From contig OY987242.1 in assembly GCA_963920765.1 (NCBI GenBank), forward strand, positions 13,044,002 to 13,108,001: 64,000 nucleotides of DNA, in the 5' to 3' direction. The DNA is from Ulota crispa (Eukaryota > Streptophyta > Bryopsida > Orthotrichales > Orthotrichaceae). Made by a program: the position numbers and the translations under genes. Numbering within the stretch: the stretch's first letter is position 1; each line of letters starts with the position of its first letter. The notes under the pieces are model-generated. The model had not been told where the DNA came from. It did not search any database and saw only the letters and a list, made by a program, of their open reading frames with translations. Of this stretch, positions 22,415-34,603 are shown one piece after another.

Positions 22415-22999
22415 GTATCAACACACCTTACCAGTACAAGTTCTTGCCAGATTTGTTCATTAGTAAAATGGGGCGTATGTTGCTGGTGAACTTCTACAAT
22501 AACTTGTTGCCTAATTCCTCTCCAGTCACCTTCAGCTACAGCCCCTATAGACCAGTGACCCAACATAAATGCATGCTCTAGGCAAGAAACATTTGGTACA
22601 GCGTACATTGTTACAGAAGTGTAATGATCTGGATCCATGATTCCTTGGTGCACGAAGATGTACAGTACGATAATTTAAAAATCAAACTTGAAGCAAGAAA
22701 GGAAGGGCAAGTGACACCTGTTCGAAGGGTCCAATGAGGAAAAAGATTTTGAGTACGATGACCAGTTGCTGTAGTATCCAGCTAAAATAATAATATTCTT
22801 TACACACTCTTCAAGTATACAGCTAAATTGATACTCAAGTGGCCGAAAAAAAGGATTTACAAGGGACGATATTGTAAAGAAGTTTAGCTCTTAATACTTG
22901 AATAATCTCTACGAGATTGCTAGAAAACTCTATGCTGCAAGTAACATCAGTGTCAAAACCAAGTAGGAGATGCAGCTTACTTCAACTTCAGGTTTTTGT
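22415..22999. other. 3' flank of the Rieske oxygenase gene
   Basis: Probably 3' UTR and downstream sequence of the minus-strand gene that ends at 23000. An 80-codon minus-strand frame at 22411-22653 shows no family and overlaps the end of element P8, so I do not call it. Confidence 0.4.
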
Positions 23000-25900
23000 C
23001 TACTTGACAGCAGCATGATTGTAGTCGTGGAAGTAGAAAGTCTTGTAGATGAAATTTGCTAGCATCCGAGAGAAAATTGTTGACAAAACTGCTCCAATCA
23101 CTAAGGGTACAGCGAGAGATGCAACTGGACGGATTGGTACGAGTGCAGATGCTGCCACCAGACCTACCAAGGCGATTGCAAGTACTTGCAGTCCTACTTC
23201 CAAGGTTTTGAGATTTTTCAAAGCATTTGTGCATGATTTGCAATGCACTACATGCTGATAATACCTGTGAACCATTGCCATAAAACTAGTGAATAAAAGT
23301 CCTATCCACAAAGACAATAGTGAGCAACAGGACTAGAACTTCTGCTGGAAGATTGGGTAACGTACGTGCCACGTCTAGAAAAAAAAAAAACTAAAAAGAA
23401 ACTATGACGCCCATAATGTAGCTACATGCTAATTTGTCGGATTCCAAAAGCCAAAAAGATTCTCAAATCCCAGCCCCTTCCCGGGTTTTTCAAAATAGCT
23501 AAATAGCAATAATTTTCAAATTTATCAGATATGCAACGTAAAAAGGAAAAAAAGGGAAAACATCAAAAATACCCCTCAATTGTTTCAAAATATCAAATAT
23601 ACCCCTGACTTTGTGGAAGAATATCAAATATACCCTTGCTAGTTCGAAAATTTCATAAGTATCCCTTGTTTTCCGTGCCTCTCCACTGTAAGTTTTTGTC
23701 CTACTGCTGTCATTTAAATGTCCCTACTATTTCACAATATCGAATCTTGTGGGTTGTTTGAAACACCAAAAACATTCAAGTGATCACTAGCCACGCGCAA
23801 GTGTACTTTCAAAAAGAGGTGAGAGAGTTTAGAAATAGCATTTGGTTTTTGAAAATTCCATGACAAAAATTTGCAATGGAGAGGAGCACAAAACCAAAGG
23901 TATATATGAAGTTTTCAGATATAGCAAGGGTATGTTTAATATTCTTCCACAAAGTCAGGGGTGTATTTGATATTTTGTATAATATAGGGGTATATTCGAT
24001 ATTTTGAAAGAACTGAGGGGCATTTTTTATATTTTCCCAAAAAAAAAGGAGCATTCACCTGTCCAGAATGATTCGTTTGGGCGGTGAAGGAGGTAAACGA
24101 TTCTCAAATCTCCCTGCCCAGTCAGGAGCCCCGCCTGCAAAGGTATTTAACCATTTACGGAAGCCACGCACGTATGTATCTGCCGTTGTAGGTAAGTAGT
24201 ATCGTTTGGACCAGCTACTGGAACCCTCTTGCTCCAATCTCCTTTCCTGAAGTTGAACCAATAAGAAGAAATCAAAACGACTTCTCCTTCGAAACCATCG
24301 AATTCTCTCCTTACCAGATTGGTATATTTGATCAAATTGGTAGAGCCAATTCCTCACGGTTGGAGCAATACTTTAGGACTGGCAACTTTCATCATACCGT
24401 CAGTCTGCTGGATCAATGGATCTTGCATAGTCTTAAATTCTCTAGAACTTCTTTCAATAACTTGCCAATTAAAAAGACCTGATAGATGGTTTTATCTAAA
24501 TCCTCCTTACAACTATAAGGCCACCCCTAAAGGAGCAATAAATGGTGGCATTTAATATCACTACAATTCAATTACAACTGCATAAGACTAATAGGATCAG
24601 GACTTACCAGAAGATGAAGTAAATACATGTCAGAATCGAGAACCAAATTGTTGGTCATGTGTGATACCCAAGGTGGTACAATTTTAAAGGTGAAGGTAGC
24701 AAAATTGCGAGGAAATGACCAAATCAACCGGCTGCGGCCTGGGGAAATAGGGATGCACATGAGGATAAGCGATATCTTCTTGGGAGGCTTCTCTTTAAGC
24801 TTTTCCTCCTTCGTGTCTTCTTTTCGATTGAGGGTCAAACTCGTTCCCTACAACAGTATCCCATGATGAGCTCAGATAATATTGATAAAAACTTCACATG
24901 ATTGAACCAAATGTCGCAAGTGCTTGGGCAATAATACAAGAAAATTATAGATCAGCCAACGAAAAAGGCAGCAAATTTTGTTTGTCCTCATAATGTATCA
25001 TGAGCAATCTCATCATGATTCACAGAAATTCAAAAATATCCAGGTAACATTTTCTCATAATATTTAATCCAAAGGATTCTGGTTTCAAACCCATCTTCAA
25101 TACTTGTCAAGCAAGCGCAAAAACTTCACAAACCATATGCTTCAACATAAAACTAGCACTGATTTATACACCACCATGACTTACAGGTATACGCTGCAGT
25201 TTGCCAGGTATGGTGAAACAGAGTGTGAAACAGCAGGGTGCATAGAAGTCCGCTTTGCTGCGTTCGTCCTCCCCTTTGAAGCCTGCAGGAGTGACCTCTG
25301 TTGTCAATTTGTAGTTCAACGGTTGAGCGTTTTTTCGATTTCCCTGCAAATAAGGCAGGACTCACAATCAATAAATAGGCATTAACGACTAATAATAAAA
25401 GAAGAGCAGTACGGCTTTAGACATTCATACGCCTGCTTCATAAACCATCACAGATAAAAAGAAATGTGAGCAAGCCTAAAACATAATGAACAAATCACGA
25501 GACTCTTGAATTTAAAAGTCTCAATTTTCAGCGCACTTTGCTGTTTTGTCAAATAAGTCAACGCAGTTCCTGCTCACCAAAATGCAAGGATATGAAATAT
25601 ACAAACCTGGATTTTGTGGTGAGCAAAGTTGACGTGTGCAGGGTCAACCAAATTCTCAACCAGCGTTTCGTATCTACAAAAACAAGACTTTTACGTAAAT
25701 GACCGAGCCGTAGTGGAAATTTAAATCAGTTAACTTTACACATCGGCATTTGAAATTTTCAAGGAGAAAATTGATAGCGTGATTCCAGATACTAACCCGT
25801 ATTCTACATCACGTGTAGATTGTTCGAATTTGAAACTTGGGTCATCGAACTCAGAGAAGACTGGAGGAGGATTAGCAGCGGCTTCAATGTTGATAGGCCC

Positions 25901-27205
25901 TTGTGAAAGGTCAGGCCAGAACCATAGGACGCCTTGCTGTTCCATGCTTGGATAGACTGGTACGCAGGCCTTCTTCGATGAATGTGTCTGCATATACCAA
26001 GCTTCTCAATCTCAATATCACTAGCACATTTTACATTCAAATACACTCAACCATGTGCGTAGGCAACTACAGTAATCAGTGGACCAATGGAGCCCAAAGC
26101 CTACTATTACCTGTAAAGCCATGTGGTGCACAAAAGATTATTACAGTGTTCGTCTTGACACAGGCAGGCAGGACTTAGCACGCTCATCTGTTAAAAAAAC
26201 TATAAAACTTGTGGCAGTCGCCTTCACTGTTCACCTGAAAAAAATATTGTAATAACACAAATGCCATATATAGTGATGCTTGAATAAGGTCAACCTCTGT
26301 AATGGAAACGTTTGGATAGTGTCAAGATCCCACTCTCTTTTTTGTTCTGGGCCCGGTTAAATGAATTGTTAGCCTTGGGCAAGCAAAAAACGTTGACCAT
26401 TTCCAAGCACTGACCTTATGACTGTATACAGTTCAGAGACTGTAAGATATAGGCAGCAACTACTAACCGGTGGGCCATCTTTCGGAGCCTGGGGAATGTG
26501 CGTACACTCGCCAGAATCGCCCTTGAAGGTCCAGCCATGGTAGGAGCATCTCAAATGCCCTTCTTCACTGATGCTACCCTCCGAAAGGGGTGCAAATCGG
26601 TGAGGACACTGATCAGCATACACTTGCCATTTGCTACTTGAGCTGTCCCACCATAATGCCAAAGGTCGACCTAAAATGGTAGCAGGGGTAGGGGCATTTT
26701 TATCAAGATCATTTGTAACTGCAACGGGATACCACTGGGTGTTCCAATTGAACTTCTGGCTTTCCTTTCCTTGTTGCTCCTCCGGTACATTTCCTTTCTC
26801 CAAAACAGCTTGCCCTGTCCCTGAACCATTACTCTCAAACCGCACCGCACTGCTTTCAGCAGACTGTGTGCCAGACCCTGCTGAAGCAACAATCCTCTTT
26901 GCTGGAAGTGTACGCTGCCCTCGTCGAGCACGCCAGAAAGGCAAGATGTCAGTATTTCCTCTTCGGCCAACGAACGAAAGACTCTCTGTAGCAGTTAAAG
27001 CATTTGCAAGATTGACAATCGGTAAAAACTAAACTCAACAACTCACCTGAACTTTAACGCGACTACTTCGTTCTCTGCGAGATAATCCTTGTCCTCGAAA
27101 ACTCGTCACACAAGACAACCTGCGCTCCCGTTTTCCATCATTACGAACGGGTACGTAGGTGTCGAGCAAAATTCCACCTCCAGCTGTACACCCTATGGCG
27201 TTCAT
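23000..27205 (-). CDS. Plastid Rieske-type oxygenase, PTC52/ACD1-like
   Basis: A chloroplast inner-membrane or thylakoid mono-oxygenase of the PAO/PTC52/TIC55 family, which hydroxylates tetrapyrroles. Eight exons on the minus strand (27205-27047, 26983-26468, 25987-25797, 25673-25607, 25343-25185, 24847-24608, 24246-24059, 23264-23000) join in phase to 594 residues. Residues 1 to about 90 are a Ser/Arg-rich plastid transit region. The Rieske [2Fe-2S] ligands are C179-x-H181 and C199-xx-H202 (CPHRFAPLSEG and CSYHGW). The mononuclear iron motif is E295xxxD299xxH302xxxxH307 (VDPAHVNFAHH). A PTTADTYVRGFRKWL segment is followed by the redox CxxC at C515-C518 (VVHCKSC) and two C-terminal hydrophobic helices. 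The terminal CxxC and FRKWL region fit PTC52/ACD1-like better than true pheophorbide a oxygenase, but the exact substrate is inference. Confidence 0.9.
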
Positions 27206-28734
27206 GGCTTCCAATCTGCCACACAAAAATCAAGAACAAAGGCGCTTCATTCCTGGTTTTCATGGCCGACATCACAAGTCATTAAAACCGAGATAGCCCT
27301 AAACTCTCCATTTCGCTAAAAGGTGATTCACCGAGCGCTATGAGAACATAACAAGCTCCACACTCAAGCAAACAAGAACTCTCCACTCTAAATCAAAAGA
27401 AGGTACGATAAGCCAATCTCTTCAAATTTCGGAACCAAAGCGAACGCAGAAGCTGCGCACGGTACTCGTTCTGTTATTAAATTGACCTCTAATGCGGCTG
27501 TCCACAAACAAGTCCGGCTTCCATCTACCTCAAACCACCTCCAGTCCCAAGCATCACGCGGGAGAAGAAAAAAACATCCTGGCCTAATCACTCACATACA
27601 ACAGACGTAATAATCATTGAACTCCACAAGCTTACCAGATTAAACACCTTAGCTCTTTCAGCCCTGAACGTAATTTTACATCAGCTGAATACGCATTCCT
27701 CCGCAACAAAGTGAAGCTGTGCACGTATCACCTTAGTTGATATGTTTTCCAATTGAAACTAACTATAACAATGCGACCGCCTAACAATTAAGAGTCCGGC
27801 TTTGCATTCCCCTGCCTTAAATCAGCACGCGGAAGCATGAAAAGAAGCAGGAACCTCGTCCTTTGCTACGTCAGCGGGAGTACGTGTTACTCGCTGGAAG
27901 GATACCAGATGGAATTGAGCATGACTGAATGAGGCGTGACGAGCACAGACGCAAAGGAGCAGAAAAGGAGCGGCGATGAGCAAGCAAGCGGACAGAGGAG
28001 CCTGCCTCCGCCATGAGTGTGGGAAATGCAGCCACCACAGAGCCGTGTGGGGGAAGCGCAGCAGCTGTCCAGCTTTTCTGTCTATCGATCTATCCAGTAA
28101 TTCTGGAGGCAAGGTAAAGTGGCGCTTCGGCAAGCTCGCCGTTCGTCGGATTTGAGTAACCGCCTCTGGCGGGGGTGTGGAGGTGTGGACGACGCTGGAA
28201 TCGCAGCCTGTGTAAGTTATTGGCTCCCCCGCCATTTAACTTACCAGTAACTTATGGCCGCGTCAGGAAAGAAAAAAGTGGCTGGTTCGTGGCGCTAGTT
28301 TTCCAGATCTTTCCATGTCGCCATCCGTCAACCTCTTCATGCCCCCGCCATTATCCCTGGTACGTTCATCGTTCATTGACTGTGACCTACTATGGAATGG
28401 ACGTTGGGAGGAGTGTTGTTGGTTGTAATATGTCGGTCCTAACGAGCGGCAGGAGCCACGAGTGGGACGGCAGATTAGAACCAGCAACGCTCCAACCAAC
28501 GGTCTTTTCCATAACGTAATCAAATATTGTGAGATGACCAGCGGTCATAGCCCATGTAGGGTTTCGGACAATTATTCTTGAGTGGAGAAAGGTGTCCTAA
28601 AACGCGCGTTATATTGAGCAAGAACTGATTACATCTGTCGTGAACATTGTTCCAAATGCATCGCTCTAAAGGCTCTTGTTTACACTAGAGTGAAGAAAAT
28701 CCCTTGTGCCCTCAGGCCCTCTTTACACTACAAG
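27206..28734. promoter_or_regulatory. GC-richer upstream region of the Rieske oxygenase gene
   Basis: It lies 5' of the minus-strand gene and has markedly higher GC than the desert to its right. Several 60-140 codon frames are present on both strands, but none has a recognisable domain, consistent splice partner or clear start context. Probably promoter and 5' UTR. No specific element is claimed. Confidence 0.4.
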
Positions 28735-29526
28735 TGAGTAGTTGTGAAGAATATCCTTCCTACCCTATTCTCATTGGCAGATCTGTTCATTGTGAACACT
28801 ATTCTAAAGCATCATATAGTGCATGACACTTATAACCAACAACTATTGGTCAAACAAGAAATACTAAAGCACAACAAATTTACTCATTAGCTCAAAAGTA
28901 ATTCCAGTATCAAGCAAGACAAATCCTAAGCTTCATCTTAGTGGACTGGAACTTTTGATAACTTTTTCTTGACAAAACCTTAGGCTAACCACTTGAATTG
29001 GGGGTTGTTGGTTATAAGTGTAATGCACTGTACTACTAAAATCACAGTGACCTTTATAATATCACGTCTCAACCTATCACATCCTAATCTTTGGAACATC
29101 ACATAATAATCACATCTCCAATCTTTGTGAAATCATATTATTCATACTACTAAAATCATAATTACCTTTGTAATATCACATCACAACCTCAGCCAAATTT
29201 GGATTTCAATTAATTTTGGATTTCACAACAATTCTAATCAAAGCATGCGTAGAGTAGCAAGCACCAACCTCTAGTGAGTCACTAAAAATCTCATTCTCAT
29301 TGGTAATAATCTTCAAAAAGGAATAAATATGAATAGAAAGTCATAAGTTGAACTAAAAGCTCAAAAAAAAGTTTTAGAACCCCCACCACTTGGAAGGTCT
29401 CACTTGATTACTCCATTCTTTTGAGGTTACATAGAATCATCCCATTAGTTGCTAAAAATGGGGGAATGCATCATTTGAGAGAATATTTTCACTTACGCGT
29501 TCTCCCACATGTTTGAGGGACGCTTT
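28735..29526. repeat. AT-rich DNA ending in dispersed repeat family B, copy 2 left part
   Basis: From about 29255 the sequence follows repeat family B copy 1 (8345-8696), with shared blocks ATCTCATTCTCATTGG, CACTTGATTACTCC and GGGGGAATGCATCATT. It is interrupted by element P9 and resumes at 30269-30372. An earlier block, ATTCTCATTGGCAGATC near 28770, resembles the extreme left of copy 1. The middle holds nothing recognised. Confidence 0.5.
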
Positions 29527-30268
29527 TTAACCCCTAAAGGCCCAAGCACTGTTTTTTGGCAACATAGCAATTTTGGGTAGCTCACTACAAGTGGATGATT
29601 CATGTTTTTTCTTTGAAATTTACACACATGATGTGCCCAAGGAGTATCTTTAAGGTCCAACAATTTTCATAACTTTTCACTACATGGTTCAAAAGTTATT
29701 GCATGGTATGTTGTTGTTTTGAACTTTGGACAGCCTAGGCAGCTCAAAAAACTTTTTTAAAAATGACTTTATTTTACTTTTTTTTTGGAATTGGTTCTTT
29801 AGACTTATATGTCCATGGGAAGCTTTGAATCATTCAATTTCCATTAATGAAATGAAAGTTATGAGAAGTTTTAGTTTGTGGGTAGGTATGGAGTCTCTCA
29901 AAACCATATCTACCCGCAAACTAAAACTTCCTAACTTTCATCTCATTAATTGAAATCAGTTTATTCAAAACTTCCCATGTATATACAAGTCTAAAGAACC
30001 AATTTCAATAAAAGAATTTAAAAATTGTCTTTTTTAAAGAAGTTTTCTGAGCTACCCAGGCTGCCAAAAGTTTTAAAAAAAAACATCATATCATGCAATA
30101 ACTTTTGAACCATATAGTAAAAGTTATAAAAACTATTCAACCTTAAAGCTACTCCTTGGGCACATCATGAGTGAAAATTTCAAGGGAAAAGATAAGTGTT
30201 CCACTTGTAGAGAGCTTCCCAAAATCCATTTTGTCCCCTAAAGGGACAAACGGGCTTTTAGGGGTTAA
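29527..30268. mobile_element. TTAA-flanked element P9, a full-length palindrome
   Basis: The ends are TTAACCCCTAAAGGCCCAAG and GGGCTTTTAGGGGTTAA, with TTAA at 29527-29530 and 30265-30268. Unlike typical MITEs the whole element folds back. The left-arm blocks GATGTGCCCAAGGAGTA, TGGTTCAAAAGTTATTGCAT and CTACAAGTGG reappear as reverse complements in mirrored order in the right arm, around a centre near 29900. Each arm is about 360 bp. Non-coding. Related to P7. Confidence 0.72.
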
Positions 30269-30372
30269 AGCTGGATATGTAGACCTGCATCAAAGAAGAG
30301 GACAAAACTTCCCTCACCAAAATGCGTTTGAAGATCTTGTGAGTATGGGCCTTCACGGGCCATGGCTTGTCT
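30269..30372. repeat. Dispersed repeat family B, copy 2 right part
   Basis: CTCACCAAAATGCGTTT and GTGAGTATGGGCCTTCA match 9618-9712, the equivalent piece beyond element P4. It fills the gap between elements P9 and P10. Confidence 0.5.
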
Positions 30373-31301
30373 TTAACCCCTAAATCCCTAAGTATCCCTT
30401 CAAGGGACAAATGAGATTTTGGGCAGGTACTTACACCCTCAATTTTTGTCCTGATTTTTTGAAACTTTTTTTGAAGATAGGAAAACACATTAGCTTTTGG
30501 AGAATACAAATTTTATTCCAATCTATGCTTGAGAGCAAAAGTTATGCCCGTATAAGCAAAAAATTATGGAGATTGGGCAGCAAACAAAATTTTACAAAAA
30601 CTTCAATTTTTTTTAAGAAAAATCTTCTCCTAGGTTATAGTTTTTTCTACATCTGAAGCTTTGATTCATTCCATTTGGACTAGTTATGAGAAAGTTATGG
30701 ACAATCTTGTTTTTTGGGCACCTCAAGCATCTTCTTGAAAAAATAACTTATAAACTTCATTTTTTAATACAAGTTTAACATTTTTTCAAAAAAAAATGTT
30801 GGAGAGGATGAAGTTTGCTTTCTAAAACAAACACACCATTGGGATTATTGCTTTTCAATTCCATTGCAAGGTTATTAACAATTTAAGTTTTTGTTCAATC
30901 TCATACCTTCTTCCACCTAGTGTTTTTTTAAAGAATGAAAATTAAGAATTTTTAGTTTTGGTTTTTTTTTGAAGATTCTCAACTCAATTTCCTACCATAA
31001 AAAAATAAACCTCAAAACTTTGTGGTGCAAAAATTTGAAGTTAAAAAAGTTCAAAATCAAATAATCTAGTCAAGCCAGTTGCAAAAAAGTTTGTTTTTTA
31101 CACTTTAGATGCAAATATCTTGCAATCTGGGTGGTCAAAGGTTTTGAAATTTTTTTCCACATTCTTATATTAGTCTAGTACAAGATCCTATGGTTAGATA
31201 TTGAAAAAGACCAATTTACAAACTTTTTTACTCTTTGCAATAGAAATGGCAAGTTTGAGTGTCTTTTGACAAAATAAAGGCCCCTGGGATTTAGGGGTTA
31301 A
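30373..31301. mobile_element. TTAA-flanked piggyBac-like element P10
   Basis: The left end TTAACCCCTAAATCCCTAAG and the right end CTGGGATTTAGGGGTTAA are bounded by TTAA at 30373-30376 and 31298-31301. Its right TTAA is also the left TTAA of P11, so the two abut. Part of the body (TTGCAATCTGGGTGGTCAAAG, truncated match) resembles the P4/P8 group. Non-coding. Confidence 0.66.
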
Positions 31302-31529
31302 CCCTTGAATGTCACGAAAGCCCTTTGCGGCCGTATGTATGGCCATAAGTACAGACATATTTGAGCTGCTCTGAGGGCTTTCCAAGTTTTTTTATGCTTC
31401 CACCATCATACAACCCTTCAATATGTATGGTTGTAACACTTAATTTCCAGCTGATTCAAACTTCTGAATATTTATTGCAAGTGTATTTGGTATTGTAGCT
31501 CTAGAGCCCAAGGGCCCTTCAAGGGTTAA
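31298..31529. mobile_element. Short TTAA-flanked element P11
   Basis: The ends are TTAACCCTTGAATG and GGGCCCTTCAAGGGTTAA. It is homologous throughout to P3 (4944-5174), with the same length and orientation. Both copies sit immediately downstream of a larger TTAA element, sharing its terminal TTAA. Confidence 0.72.
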
Positions 31530-33032
31530 AAGGCCAGCCTTTGGAGGTAATAGCCTTTGGTTGTAATGTAAAGTGAGATGGGGTTATAAAATTAAGTTTT
31601 TTTTTTACATGTTTCCTACAAGTTAAAAAAAAGAAAATGATTGATTGTAAGGGTTTTGGCCAAATGGTCCTTGGAGTTATAGTGAGGCCCACCTCTTTTG
31701 ATGAGCCTAACTACAATCATGGAAACTCCAAAAATTGTGCCTTTTCATTGCTACAAAGGACAAAAGTGTTATTCACCTCATTTTTTTCTTTTTCTTGTCC
31801 TTTGGAAGAACTTTACCAATATAACATAACAGTGCTTGGTCTTTTCAACTTTTATAGTTTTCATTGGCTAAATTTTTGCTCTACATGGCTTCAGACTTTT
31901 AATGTAAAGGGAGCCTAAGACCACGTGCACCCTCACACACAATCACTGACGTACCAAGCTAGAATTTGCATCTATTTTTGAATAGCCCTCAAAACTCCTA
32001 TCTCCCACCTTTGCTCTTCAAGTGTGCTCCACAAATAGTCAATTGACCAACCATCAAGTGGAGTATAAGATAAAGCTCACTAAACTGAGGATGAATAGTG
32101 ATTTTGAGGGCTATTGCTTGACATACTCAATTCAAGTGTCAATAGAACATTTTGAGGGGCCTTGAGCACTTATCATTCAAGTATAGCATGTGTCAAACCC
32201 TAAGCGTTTGTGGGTGCAAATGCTCTAAGCCTCAAGTATCTGTATATCATGTAATATGATAATTTATTAACACCAATAGTTCAATATTTTTTGTTATATA
32301 GCATTAGGTGTGATGCATTAGTTGTATGTTAGTCATTCAAAAATTGAAATTCAAATAAGGGATAAAGAGAAGGCAAAGAAAGGGAGGGTGAAAAGTCATT
32401 TCAAAAGTCACCATAAATTAATAGAAGACTTGGGCAAAGTGTGTGCACGCAGCCATACATGTATAAACTAAAAGCACAAGGAAGTTTCACATCCACACCA
32501 CAAGAAAAGCCCCACATGATTTATCCTATCTATTAAGGTCATATGGAACCATCCCATCGGTTGCTTGAAATTAGGCAACCCGTCAGAATATGATTATTTG
32601 ATGCATTCCTTAACACAATTGTGTGGCACATTTCAATGCCATGTGGTTGGACTTGCGTCAAGTAAGGAAACAAAATACTAGTAACGCGTTATTTGTTAAT
32701 TTGGGAATTTGCTTACAAAGTGGGCCTTTGGAATTTTTGAAGGTTTCTGTTAACTTTCAAGAGTACTTCTAAAACCAGTTCACGTGTCCTCACTTGAGAG
32801 GAGGAATTTGCGAGGGAAAAAATCTTAGTGGCTCAAAAAAAAATTTGATACTTTGGAATTTAGTTTAAGGTAACTTTTTGGGTTTTAGGTGGGTACAAAA
32901 TGGGACCTCTGTTTTTCCCAATTTAATGAATAACGCGTTTAGTCACCAAAAACTTTCAACATTTCAATGAAAATGAGCTTTCAATTGCATTAACATCCGT
33001 CAACTTCTTCATACTCCATTTAAACCAACTCG
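31530..33032. other. AT-rich intergenic DNA with a weak family-B fragment
   Basis: Around 32460-32610 the order AAACTAAAAGCAC, CCCACATGATTTATCC, GGAACCATCCCAT resembles dispersed repeat family B. No coding sequence is recognised in the rest. Confidence 0.45.
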
Positions 33033-33267
33033 TTAACCCTTAAAGGACCATAGGGCATAGTATATATGCTGCCATATAATTTGTATTTGTTACTAGTAAG
33101 AAGTTTTAATTTGGGATCTCAAGTACTTCACTAGAACCGCTTTGATCCATTCTCCAACTTCTTTGTTGATCTCAAATGTAGTAGAGGTGTGGATCCATTC
33201 CAAATACAATGAAAAATACCCCGTATTGTACTGGACGCAGCGGCATGCTTAGTCCTTTATGGGTAAC
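33033..33267. mobile_element. Short TTAA-flanked element P12
   Basis: The left end is TTAACCCTTAAAGGACCA; the right end AGTCCTTTATGGGTAAC is slightly decayed. It is the reverse complement of P6 (19075-19317), sharing CAACTTCTTTGTTGATCTCA and GTGGATCCATTCCAAATACA. Non-coding. Confidence 0.62.
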
Positions 33268-34603
33268 TAGATGAATCCATCTATCAGTGGCATTATTCAT
33301 ATGCGTTTTCTGGTTTTTCATTGTCATTGCTAGAATGTGTCAAAGGAATGAATGTGAATAAAAAACATGGAAGGAAACTAAAATTGCGTGGAAAGTTTTT
33401 AAAACTCCACCGCGTAAATAGTCCCATATGATTGCTGTCATTTTTAAAAGCATGTGGAACCCTCCTCATTGGCTGCTAGAAACAAGAGAATGTGTCGTGT
33501 GGAAAAAACACAATTCCATGATGCGTACGTCCTCCCGTGCTTCCACAAAAGCATTGAAAGAGCTTTTTGTTTGAATTCACATTTGAGGAAAAGAGAAATA
33601 AATCCATCAAGAAATTTTTTTAGCAGGTTTGATTGTGCAAATGGCCATTCAGACTATATTGTCATTTGTCAACAAATTTTCAAGTTCTTACCTATGATCA
33701 CGTTTTCCATGGAAAATTTTCTTTCTCCAAAGTAATACAATTTGCAACTTTTCATGGAATGATGAAGCTATCACATTCAAAAAAATATAGAGATTGTAAA
33801 TGAAAAAAGCATTTATTTACCTCAAACGTGCAATGCTGTCCTGTTTTGAAATTCTTCTAGCAACTGCACTGATTTTGAAGATTGAAACTAAGAATTACTT
33901 TTAATTTTCAAAATTTTAACAAAATCATAATTGAACTAGAATTTTCCAGATAAAATCTTTGCTTTCCATCCCTCTTTCGTATGTTTCCTCTCCAACTTGA
34001 TCCCTTGTGTAAGAAGGAAGACAAGCATGCCAACCTTTTGTGGCATGAGATTTTGTATGCCGCTTTTTGTGATCATAATGTAATGTGATGTGCATTTCAA
34101 AGCTTTAAAAATACATCTCTATTAAATTCTTTGTCAAACATGCCCATAGGGCACAACCAAATTTTCGCCGAAATGGAGCAAATTAAGTTGAAACAAGAAA
34201 ATATAGATTTTTACTTCAATGAAGTGTTTGCAACAACAAAATCTAATGTAGATATGATATGGTGGACGGGATAATTCTAAAATTCTCAAAGATTGTATTT
34301 TGTTTTTATAGGTTATGGTCTTCAAAAACAACGAATGCTGACAGAAAAATGTATGTAGATTCTAACCAAAAAATAATAATTATTTTGCTTTGTAGCTCAC
34401 CCTTAATAATTAAAAGTGCTTATTACATTCATTCTTAATAATAACAAATTCTCCTCTATGTCATGGACAAAGCTTCAACTTTGGAGCTAAGTATTACTTC
34501 CTATAAACATTGGACAGTGGAACTGCAAATGTAATCCAAGCTATTTGTGTAATCCATTGATTTGAGATAACTAAAAAAACTTTTGCATTACAATTTGGCT
34601 TAC
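33268..34603. other. AT-rich intergenic DNA with repeat family B copy 3
   Basis: About 33290-33530 follows repeat family B (TTTTTCATTGTCATTGCTAG, AAAGTTTTTAAAACTCCACC, GGCTGCTAGAAA). No coding sequence or further transposon ends were recognised after it. Confidence 0.45.

Noticed and set aside
24360-24490. Open minus-strand stretch in intron 6 of the Rieske gene (VIERSSREFKTMQDPLIQQT)
   Set aside because: It cannot be joined to exons 6 and 7 in phase without a stop, and direct joining of exons 6 and 7 already gives a family-like sequence. Most likely intronic.
27822-28519. Overlapping 86-137 codon frames on both strands upstream of the Rieske gene
   Set aside because: Typical shadows of GC-richer promoter DNA: no domains, overlapping on opposite strands, no start context.
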